This document shows positions 52,809-59,114 of a stretch of 59,114 bases of DNA, piece by piece. Within the stretch, counting starts at the first letter, position 1. The number at the start of each line of letters is the position of its first letter. The notes below the pieces were generated by a model that saw only the letters and a program-made list of their open reading frames with translations, ran no database searches and was not told where the DNA came from. The position numbers and the translations under genes are program-made. Origin of the DNA: Streptomyces sp. ISL-1 (GTDB taxonomy: Bacteria; Actinomycetota; Actinomycetes; Streptomycetales; Streptomycetaceae); contig NZ_JAGGOI010000030.1 in the NCBI RefSeq assembly GCF_018614585.1, forward strand, positions 1-59,114, read 5' to 3'.

Positions 52809-53561
52809 ATGAGCAAGCTGCGCGTGGCCGTTCTCGGCGCCAACGGCCGTATCGGCTCGGAAGCGGTACGAGCCGTCGAGGCCGCCGACGACATGGAACT
52901 GGTCGCCGCCCTCGGCCGGGGCGACAAGCTGGAAGCCCTGGTGGAGTCCGACGCACAGGTCGTGGTCGAACTGACCACCCCGGCCTCGGTGATGGGGAAT
53001 CTCGACTTCTGCGTACGCCACGGCATTCACGCGGTCGTCGGCACCACCGGCTGGACCGACGAACGCCTCGCGCAGCTGAACACCTCGCTCGCCGCATCGC
53101 CGCAGACCGGTGTGCTCATCGCGCCGAACTTCTCCATCGGCGCGGTCCTCACCATGAAGTTCGCGCAGCAGGCGGCGCGCTACTTCGAGTCCGTCGAGGT
53201 GGTGGAACTGCACCACCCGAACAAGGCCGACGCGCCCTCCGGCACCGCCACCCGCACCGCCCAGCTCATCGCGGCGGCCCGCGCGGAGGCGGGCTGCGCC
53301 CCCCAGCCCGACGCCACCGTCACCGCCCTGGACGGCGCCCGCGGCGCCGACGTGGACGGTGTCCCGGTGCACGCCATCCGTCTGCGTGGCCTGCTCGCCC
53401 ACCAGGAAGTCCTGCTCGGCGGCGAGGGCGAGACGCTCACGATCCGGCACGACTCCCTGCATCACAGCAGCTTCATGCCGGGCATTCTGCTCGGCGTCCG
53501 CCGCGTGGTGTCCACCCCAGGCCTCACCTTCGGCCTGGAACACTTCCTGGACCTGGGCTGA
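52809..53561 (+). CDS. dapB: 4-hydroxy-tetrahydrodipicolinate reductase
   Basis: DapB is the NAD(P)H-dependent second committed enzyme of lysine and diaminopimelate synthesis. The 250-residue protein has the Rossmann loop VLGANGRIGSEAV at its N terminus and the family signature ELHHPNKADAPSGTATRTA. AAGGAAAGAGC precedes ATG 52809. It lies between the M16 peptidase and a small membrane-protein gene, and dapA is 2.5 kb away on the same strand. Confidence 0.96.
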   Translation: MSKLRVAVLGANGRIGSEAVRAVEAADDMELVAALGRGDKLEALVESDAQVVVELTTPASVMGNLDFCVRHGIHAVVGTTGWTDERLAQLNTSLAASPQTGVLIAPNFSIGAVLTMKFAQQAARYFESVEVVELHHPNKADAPSGTATRTAQLIAAARAEAGCAPQPDATVTALDGARGADVDGVPVHAIRLRGLLAHQEVLLGGEGETLTIRHDSLHHSSFMPGILLGVRRVVSTPGLTFGLEHFLDLG

Positions 53562-53566
53562 CGGCC

Positions 53567-54019
53567 ATGGGCGGAAAGATCACGTACTTCTTCCTCGCCA
53601 CCGTGCTGGTCATTGTCTTCGGCGTGGTGGCGCTGGAGGGTGTGCTCCTCATGCTGACCGGTGAGCCGGCCGCGATGGGGATGGGCGCGGTGGCCTTCCT
53701 GCTGCCGGGTGTCGGCGTCTGGTTCCTCTGGTACAACACGCGATTCGCGCGCAATGCCCATCGGCTGGCCCGCGAGCTGGAGGCCGAAGACGGCCTGCCC
53801 GCCGAGGAGTCGAGGCGTACGGCCGGCGGCCGCATCGATCGCGACGCGGCCGACGAGATCTTCGCCATGCGTCGTGCGGAGACCGAGGATTCACCGGACG
53901 ACTGGCGCTGCTGGTTCCGTCTTGCCGTCGCCTACCACGACGCCCGGGACACCCCGCGCGCCCGCAAGGCGATGCAGCGGGCGATCGCCCTGCACGACGG
54001 CAGGCCGGCCCCGGCCTAG
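53567..54019 (+). CDS. Small membrane protein with C-terminal TPR-like helices
   Basis: A 150-residue protein with two hydrophobic segments (YFFLATVLVIVFGVVALEGV; MGMGAVAFLLPGVGVWFLWY) and a cytoplasmic helical tail (WRCWFRLAVAYHDARDTPRAR) that reads like one tetratricopeptide unit. It starts five bases after dapB and is probably in the same operon. Its stop overlaps the converging gene by four bases. Function unknown. Confidence 0.8.
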   Translation: MGGKITYFFLATVLVIVFGVVALEGVLLMLTGEPAAMGMGAVAFLLPGVGVWFLWYNTRFARNAHRLARELEAEDGLPAEESRRTAGGRIDRDAADEIFAMRRAETEDSPDDWRCWFRLAVAYHDARDTPRARKAMQRAIALHDGRPAPA

Positions 54020-54564
54020 GCGGCCCGGTACTCCGAGCCCCAGGCCTCGACGGTGTCCGCGGCCCGGTCGAAGGCCTCGGGACGCGACAGGAAGTCCGCG
54101 TTGTGATCGGTCAGCAGCGGCAGCGGCTCACCGCTCTGCCGTACGAGGACGAGCGCTTGCCCCTGCACCGTCCGCGGCAGCCCGAGCCAGCGGACCGGCT
54201 GCTGAACGGTGCGTACCGCGGCGGCGTGGTTCCACGACACAGTGGTGGTCGAGAAGAAGCTCACGCGGCGCACTCCGTGCCTACTGACCCAGGCGCCCGC
54301 GCGCAGCATCCGCAGCGCCGCGATGATCAGTACGAGACCCAGCCCCAGGCAGAGACCCGCGCCCGGCAGCGCACCGGCGAACGCGATGATCATCGCCGCG
54401 ATGAGTACGAACGACGCGAGCAGCAGCAGCAACGCCGCCCCGGCGACGCGCCAGGGCCCCGGCCGGTACGGACGCCGCCAGTGGTCGTGGTCGTCGAAGG
54501 GCAGCGCGACGTCGTCAGCGTTCGTGCCAAATGCACGGTCGGCCGTCAGAAAAGGCAGGGGCAC
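54016..54564 (-). CDS. PH-domain-like membrane protein
   Basis: A 182-residue protein. Two membrane helices close together (VAGAALLLLLASFVLIAAMI; ALPGAGLCLGLGLVLIIAAL) are followed by a soluble part (WVSRHGVRRVSFFSTTTVSW, WLGLPRTVQGQALVLV) in the style of actinobacterial PH_6-type membrane proteins. It converges on, and overlaps by four bases, the TPR-like membrane gene. Function unknown. Confidence 0.75.
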   Translation of the reverse strand: MPLPFLTADRAFGTNADDVALPFDDHDHWRRPYRPGPWRVAGAALLLLLASFVLIAAMIIAFAGALPGAGLCLGLGLVLIIAALRMLRAGAWVSRHGVRRVSFFSTTTVSWNHAAAVRTVQQPVRWLGLPRTVQGQALVLVRQSGEPLPLLTDHNADFLSRPEAFDRAADTVEAWGSEYRAA

Positions 54565-54661
54565 GACTGATCCTCACTCACCAGCACACTCGGTTGGGCT
54601 GTGCCGGTGAGGCTACCGAGGAGGTCACTGACCGACCACCCCAGGGGGCCGTACGAGTCAG

Positions 54662-54901
54662 TCAGCGCCCGTCGGACGCCTCGGACTGCTGCGAATGCCC
54701 CGTAGCCTGGCCGGAATCCAGCGCGGGAAGCCCGAAAAGCAGGGAGCCGGCCAGTCCGAAGACGATGGTCAGCCCGACCAGCGTGCGGCCCGCGAGCTCG
54801 GAGACGCTCAGCCGTTCGCGCGGCGGCTGATCGACGTTGCTGCGGAAGCGGTCGGCCTCGGCGACGAATGCGAACGGGACGGCCTCTCCCCGGCGGAACA
54901 T
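54662..54901 (-). CDS. Small single-helix membrane protein
   Basis: A 79-residue protein beginning MFRRGEAVPFAFVAEADRF with one hydrophobic helix (LVGLTIVFGLAGSLLFGLPAL) in its second half. AAGGAGA eight bases before ATG 54901 is a good ribosome site and favours this start over the in-frame upstream one at 54970. No family recognised. It is transcribed away from thyX. Confidence 0.75.
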   Translation of the reverse strand: MFRRGEAVPFAFVAEADRFRSNVDQPPRERLSVSELAGRTLVGLTIVFGLAGSLLFGLPALDSGQATGHSQQSEASDGR

Positions 54902-55084
54902 CAGGGACTCTCCTTGAAATCTGGGGGTTGGAATCTTGTGACAGGACACTTCTACTGGTAGTGACGTCAAAAACCGTCATTTGGTGCCCGAGTTATCAGA
55001 AATGTTCAAAGGGGGCCGAGACACTGCCGAGGCCTCCCCTCGTTAAAGTGGGCGCCGCCGAAGCGTTGACCGGAAGGACCCCTG

Positions 55085-55825
55085 GTGCCCGACACCCCCA
55101 TCGACACAGCCACGCCGAGCTTCCGCAGCGATGTCACCGTCGAGCTGGTGAAACACACCGCCGGCGACTCCGACGTGCTGTGGGCCGCCCGAGTCTCCAC
55201 GGCGGGTGAGCAGTCTCTGGAGGAGCTCCAGAAGGACCCCGAGCGCTCCAAGGGGCTCATCAACTACCTGATGCGCGACCGCCACGGCAGCCCCTTCGAG
55301 CACAACTCGATGACCTTCTTCATCAGCGCCCCGATCTTCGTCTTCCGCGAGTTCATGCGGCACCGCGTCGGCTGGTCCTACAACGAGGAGTCCGGCCGCT
55401 ACCGCGAGCTGCAGCCGGTCTTCTACGTCCCGGGCCAGGACCGCAAGCTGGTCCAGGAGGGCCGCCCCGGCAAGTACGTCTTCATCGACGGATCCCCGGA
55501 GCAGCACAAGGTCGTCTCGGAGGCGATGGTGGACTCGTACCGCCGCTCGTACGAGACGTACCAGGAGATGCTGGCCGAGGGTGTCGCCCGCGAGATCGCC
55601 CGTGCCGTTCTCCCGGTCGGTCTGTTCTCGTCCATGTACGCGACCTGCAACGCCCGTTCGCTGATGCACTTCCTCGGTCTGCGTACCCAGCACGAGCTGG
55701 CGACGGTGCCGTCGTTCCCGCAACGGGAGATCGAAATGGTCGGCGAGAAGATGGAGCAGCACTGGGCGAACCTCATGCCGCTTACGTACGCCGCCTTCAA
55801 TGCGAACGGCCGCGTCGCTCCGTAG
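55085..55825 (+). CDS. thyX: FAD-dependent thymidylate synthase ThyX
   Basis: ThyX makes dTMP from dUMP with FAD, NADPH and methylenetetrahydrofolate. The 246-residue protein has the ThyX motif region FREFMRHRVGWSYNEESGRY; the spacing between RHR and the Ser-Gly-Arg-Tyr is one residue longer than in the textbook RHR-x7-S form, a variant I believe to be general in Streptomyces. AAGG upstream supports GTG 55085. A short gap with a hairpin separates it from dapA. Confidence 0.96.
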   Translation: MPDTPIDTATPSFRSDVTVELVKHTAGDSDVLWAARVSTAGEQSLEELQKDPERSKGLINYLMRDRHGSPFEHNSMTFFISAPIFVFREFMRHRVGWSYNEESGRYRELQPVFYVPGQDRKLVQEGRPGKYVFIDGSPEQHKVVSEAMVDSYRRSYETYQEMLAEGVAREIARAVLPVGLFSSMYATCNARSLMHFLGLRTQHELATVPSFPQREIEMVGEKMEQHWANLMPLTYAAFNANGRVAP

Positions 55826-55928
55826 GGCGCCCGCAGAGCAGCCTCGGTGCTCCCGTAGGGCGGCCTCGGACGCCCGCGGAGCACCCACGGAGCACAGGTG
55901 TACGGATGAGCCTGGCGAAGTGTCCGCA

Positions 55929-55958
55929 TTGCGGTATTTCATGAAGTTCATCTAGGCT
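55929..55958 (+). promoter_or_regulatory. Putative promoter between thyX and dapA
   Basis: TTGCGG (55929-55934) and TAGGCT (55953-55958) are 18 bases apart, close to the housekeeping pattern. Transcription would begin near 55965, directly in front of the hairpin at 55970-56007. Confidence 0.4.
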
Positions 55959-55969
55959 GATCAAACGGA

Positions 55970-56007
55970 CCCGGCACTGCTTGAACCCCCGAGCAGGCAG
56001 TGCCGGG
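55970..56007 (+). terminator. Hairpin in the thyX-dapA gap
   Basis: cccggcactgc (55970-55980) pairs with gcagtgccggg (55997-56007) with a 16-base loop, followed by ctcctatt. It may end the thyX transcript; because a promoter-like element lies immediately upstream, it could also be an attenuator or the end of a very short RNA. Confidence 0.75.
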
Positions 56008-56080
56008 CTCCTATTGCCAACTTGTACATCACGTCCCCCGAGGGGACACTGCGTACTGAGCAGCGAGTAGCGTGTTACCC

Positions 56081-56980
56081 ATGGCTCCGATCTCCACTCC
56101 GCAGACCCCCTTCGGGCGGGTCCTCACCGCCATGGTCACGCCCTTCACCGCGGACGGCGCACTTGACCTCGCAGGTGCCCAGCGCCTGGCCGCCCATCTG
56201 GTGGACGCAGGCAACGACGGCCTGATCATCAACGGCACCACGGGTGAGTCGCCGACCACCAGCGACGCGGAGAAAGACCAGCTTGTACGGGCTGTACTGG
56301 AAGCGGTCGGAGACCGGGCACATGTCGTCGCCGGTATCGGCACCAATGACACGCGCCACAGCATCGAGCTCGCTCGCAGCGCCGAGCGCGCCGGGGCACA
56401 CGGCCTGCTCGCTGTGACGCCGTACTACAACAAGCCCCCGCAGGAGGGCCTGTACCGTCACTTCTCGGCCATCGCCGACGCGACGGAACTGCCCGTGATG
56501 CTCTACGACATCCCTGGCCGCAGCGGCGTCCCGATCGACACCGAGACGCTCGTACGCCTCGCCGACCACCCGCGCATAGTGGCCAACAAGGACGCCAAGG
56601 GCGACCTCGGCCGCGCCAGCTGGGCCATCGCGCGCAGCGGTCTCGCCTGGTACTCCGGCGACGACATGCTCAACCTCCCGCTGCTCTCGGTCGGCGCCGT
56701 CGGCTTCGTTTCGGTCGTCGGCCATGTCGTCACCCCCGAGCTCCGCGCCCTCCTGGACGCCCACCTCACCGGTGACGTCCAGAAGGCCACCGAGATCCAC
56801 CAGCAGCTGCTCCCGGTCTTCACCGGCATGTTCCGAACGCAGGGTGTCATCACCACCAAGGCGGCCCTTGCCCTCCAGGGCCACCCGGCCGGACCGCTCC
56901 GGCTCCCCCTGGTGGAGCTCTCCCCGGCGGAAACCGCGCAGCTCAAGATCGACCTCTTGGCCGGCGGGGTAGAGCTCTGA
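56081..56980 (+). CDS. dapA: 4-hydroxy-tetrahydrodipicolinate synthase
   Basis: DapA condenses pyruvate with aspartate semialdehyde to start the diaminopimelate/lysine branch. The 299-residue protein has the pyruvate-site GTTGESPT, the Tyr of LYDIPGRSG (Tyr142) and the Schiff-base Lys170 in ANKDAKGDL. ATG 56081 is preferred to GTG 56072 because the conserved N terminus APISTPQTPFGRVLTAMVTPF begins there. There is no good ribosome site before it. The rnj gene follows on the same strand. Confidence 0.95.
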   Translation: MAPISTPQTPFGRVLTAMVTPFTADGALDLAGAQRLAAHLVDAGNDGLIINGTTGESPTTSDAEKDQLVRAVLEAVGDRAHVVAGIGTNDTRHSIELARSAERAGAHGLLAVTPYYNKPPQEGLYRHFSAIADATELPVMLYDIPGRSGVPIDTETLVRLADHPRIVANKDAKGDLGRASWAIARSGLAWYSGDDMLNLPLLSVGAVGFVSVVGHVVTPELRALLDAHLTGDVQKATEIHQQLLPVFTGMFRTQGVITTKAALALQGHPAGPLRLPLVELSPAETAQLKIDLLAGGVEL

Positions 56981-57138
56981 ACTGCCCGAACTGCTGGAAC
57001 GGCTTCACGTACGGACTTCACAACTGAATACCCGAAGAAATCCGGCCAAAATGGCCGAACAATACACCAGTAAGTGCATGAATGTCATGTATGCCACGTG
57101 CCGCAGCGGTACGTGGCGTGCGTGGTGAGGAGAGTCTT

Positions 57139-58824
57139 TTGAGTCATCCGCATCCTGAACTCGGCGCCCCGCCGGAGATCCCCAAGGGCGGCCTGCGCGT
57201 TACCCCACTCGGCGGTCTCGGCGAGATCGGCCGAAACATGACGGTCTTCGAGTACGACGGCCGGCTGCTCATCGTCGACTGCGGCGTCCTCTTCCCTGAG
57301 GAGGAGCAGCCCGGCATCGACCTGATCCTGCCGGACTTCACCACCATCCGGGACCGTCTCGACGACGTCGACGGCATCGTGCTCACGCACGGCCACGAGG
57401 ACCACATCGGCGCCGTCCCGTATCTGCTCCGGCTGAAGCAGGACATCCCGCTGATCGGCTCCAAGCTGACCCTCGCCCTGATCGAGGCAAAGCTCCAGGA
57501 GCACCGGATCCGCCCGTACACCCTCGAAGTCACCGAGGGCCACCGCGAGCGCATCGGCCCCTTCGACTGCGAGTTCATCGCGGTCAACCACTCCATCCCG
57601 GACGCCCTGGCGGTCGCCATCCGCACACCGGCGGGCATGGTGGTCCACACCGGCGACTTCAAGATGGACCAGCTCCCGCTGGACGGCCGCCTGACCGACC
57701 TGCACGCATTCGCGCGCCTCAGTGAGGAGGGCATCGACCTCCTGCTGTCGGACTCGACGAACGCCGAGGTCCCGGGCTTCGTCCCGCCGGAGCGCGACAT
57801 CTCGAACGTGCTGCGCCAGGTCTTCGCGAGCGCCCAGAAGCGCGTCATCGTGGCGAGTTTCGCCAGCCACGTGCACCGCATCCAGCAGGTCCTCGACGCC
57901 GCTCACGAAAACGGCCGCCGCGTGGCTTTCGTCGGCCGCTCGATGGTCCGCAACATGGGCATCGCCCGCGACCTCGGCTATCTGCGGGTGCCGGCCGGTC
58001 TGGTCGTGGACGTCAAGACCCTCGACGACCTCCCGGACAGCGAGGTCGTGCTGGTCTGCACGGGATCCCAGGGCGAGCCGATGGCCGCGCTCTCCCGGAT
58101 GGCCAACCGCGACCACCAGATCCGCATCGTCCCGGGCGACACGGTGATCCTGGCCTCGTCCCTCATCCCGGGCAACGAGAACGCGGTCTACCGCGTGATC
58201 AACGGCCTGACCAGGTGGGGTGCGAACGTCGTCCACAAGGGCAATGCCAAGGTGCATGTCTCGGGCCACGCCTCGGCCGGCGAGCTCTTGTACTTCTACA
58301 ACATCTGCAAGCCGAAGAACCTGATGCCGGTACACGGCGAATGGCGCCATCTGCGCGCCAACGCCGAGCTCGGTGCCCTGACGGGTGTCCCGAAGGACCG
58401 CATCGTCATCGCCGAGGACGGCGTCGTCGTCGACCTCGTCGATGGCAAGGCCAAGATCGTCGGCAAGGTGCAGGCGGGCTATGTGTACGTCGACGGTCTC
58501 TCGGTCGGCGATGTCACCGAGACCTCTCTCAAGGACCGCCGCATCCTCGGCGACGAGGGCATCATCTCGGTCTTCGTGGTCGTGGACAGCACCACCGGCA
58601 AGATCACCGGCGGTCCGCACATCCATGCCCGCGGCTCCGGCATCGAGGACTCGGCCCTCATTGCCGTCGTCCCGAAGATCGAGGAAGCCCTGAACAAGTC
58701 CGCCCAGGACGGCGTGGTGGAACCCCACCAACTCCAGCAGTTGATCCGCCGCTCGATGGGCAAGTGGGTCTCGGACACCTACCGCCGACGCCCGATGATC
58801 CTTCCCGTCGTCGTCGAGGTCTGA
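57139..58824 (+). CDS. rnj: Ribonuclease J
   Basis: RNase J is a metallo-beta-lactamase-fold ribonuclease with endo- and 5'-3' exonuclease activity. The 561-residue protein has the motif HGHEDHIG (His84, His86, Asp88, His89), then HTGDFKMD, SDSTNAEVPG and SGHASAGEL of the beta-CASP region, and a C-terminal domain. I chose TTG 57139 because GAGGAG at 57127-57132 sits at good spacing; the frame is open upstream to 57082. A terminator follows ten bases after the stop. Confidence 0.95.
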   Translation: MSHPHPELGAPPEIPKGGLRVTPLGGLGEIGRNMTVFEYDGRLLIVDCGVLFPEEEQPGIDLILPDFTTIRDRLDDVDGIVLTHGHEDHIGAVPYLLRLKQDIPLIGSKLTLALIEAKLQEHRIRPYTLEVTEGHRERIGPFDCEFIAVNHSIPDALAVAIRTPAGMVVHTGDFKMDQLPLDGRLTDLHAFARLSEEGIDLLLSDSTNAEVPGFVPPERDISNVLRQVFASAQKRVIVASFASHVHRIQQVLDAAHENGRRVAFVGRSMVRNMGIARDLGYLRVPAGLVVDVKTLDDLPDSEVVLVCTGSQGEPMAALSRMANRDHQIRIVPGDTVILASSLIPGNENAVYRVINGLTRWGANVVHKGNAKVHVSGHASAGELLYFYNICKPKNLMPVHGEWRHLRANAELGALTGVPKDRIVIAEDGVVVDLVDGKAKIVGKVQAGYVYVDGLSVGDVTETSLKDRRILGDEGIISVFVVVDSTTGKITGGPHIHARGSGIEDSALIAVVPKIEEALNKSAQDGVVEPHQLQQLIRRSMGKWVSDTYRRRPMILPVVVEV

Positions 58825-58834
58825 CGTCGTCGAC

Positions 58835-58877
58835 CTGGAGCGGGGCCCTCGATTTGCGTCGGGGCGCCCCGCTCCAG
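58835..58877 (+). terminator. Terminator after rnj
   Basis: A perfect 12-bp stem (58835-58846 with 58866-58877) with a 19-base loop is followed by taagttta. It separates rnj from the rRNA promoter region. Confidence 0.85.
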
Positions 58878-58970
58878 TAAGTTTACGGCTCCGCCTGAAC
58901 GGGATCCCGGCGTACTTGTGCGCCCGGAAGTACCCCGAACGGGGCGGGAATTCCGACTCAGAATCTCTGA

Positions 58971-59114
58971 TAAAGTCGGGTCAGCCGAAAGGCAAAGGCC
59001 ACTCCAATCGGCCACTGGATTCGAATTCCTCACCGGAAACGGAAATGGAAAAAGAGTCTGGTAGGGTTGGAAACGTAAGACCGAAGGGAAGTGCCCGGAG
59101 GAAAGCCCGAGAGG
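58971..59114 (+). promoter_or_regulatory. Ribosomal RNA operon promoters and leader (16S gene begins beyond the window)
   Basis: Two -10-like elements, TAAAGT (58971-58976) and TAGGGT (59062-59067), precede the conserved leader accgaagggaagtgcccgg and ggaaagcccgagagg at the right edge. Multiple tandem promoters followed by this leader text are the pattern upstream of Streptomyces rrn operons, and rnj is known to neighbour one in several species. The 16S gene itself is not in the window. No clear -35 boxes were found for either element. Confidence 0.65.

Noticed and set aside
49182..53026. Long minus-strand frames opposite pnp and the M16 peptidase gene
   Set aside because: Both plus-strand genes are unmistakable and the minus frames show no family signatures.

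Overview
The window is a stretch of chromosome from a high-GC actinomycete, almost certainly a Streptomyces. Codons end overwhelmingly in G or C, GTG and TTG starts are common, and the gene order (ispG - two acetyltransferases - proS - rimP/nusA/ylxR/infB - rbfA/truB - ribF - type VII secretion genes - rpsO/pnp - M16 peptidase - dapB - thyX - dapA - RNase J, then an rRNA operon leader) is the order I know from Streptomyces. No tRNA, CRISPR array, insertion sequence or prophage is visible.

Region 1 (1-18100) is housekeeping. It holds the 3' end of ispG, two GNAT enzymes, prolyl-tRNA synthetase and the transcription/translation cluster rimP-nusA-ylxR-infB, which ends at a strong terminator. A second unit follows (DUF503 - rbfA - truB, again closed by a terminator), then a very large multidomain protein with a degenerate trypsin-like domain and P-loop domain, then ribF. 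A minus-strand group (4141-5977) holds a kinase-fold protein that has lost its catalytic residues, a ferritin-like protein and a lipoprotein. Region 2 (18256-24074, minus) is a complete dpp/opp-type peptide ABC importer whose binding protein appears to be anchored by a C-terminal membrane helix rather than by lipidation.

Region 3 (24271-48445) is an ESX/type VII secretion locus in four transcription blocks. The first (minus) holds an EspI-like proline-rich MinD ATPase, a frameshifted gene remnant, a DUF397 protein, an EccE-linked protein and EccE. The second (plus) holds EccB, mycosin 1, a helical protein, a WXG protein with a disordered tail, mycosin 2 and two WXG100 proteins. The third (minus) holds a WXG-type 762-residue protein with a small helical partner upstream and an overlapping lipoprotein downstream, a small membrane protein, and the three-ATPase EccC. 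The last (plus) is EccD. Together these supply the membrane channel (EccB, C, D, E), the motor (EccC), two proteases and several likely substrates.

Region 4 (48612-58824) returns to housekeeping: rpsO-pnp-M16 peptidase-dapB and a membrane protein in one direction, two minus-strand membrane proteins, then thyX, dapA and rnj. The last about 145 bases carry rRNA-operon promoter and leader sequence, so a 16S gene should start just outside the window.

The most unusual items are the multiply degenerate trypsin/P-loop protein (13437-17090), the pseudokinase (4141-5016), the possible secreted-protein/lipoprotein cassette (38152-41545), the frameshifted duplicate at 27663-27906, a 129-bp tandem duplication in a gene-free stretch (3791-4048), and a promoter flanked by an inverted repeat in front of the WXG100 pair.
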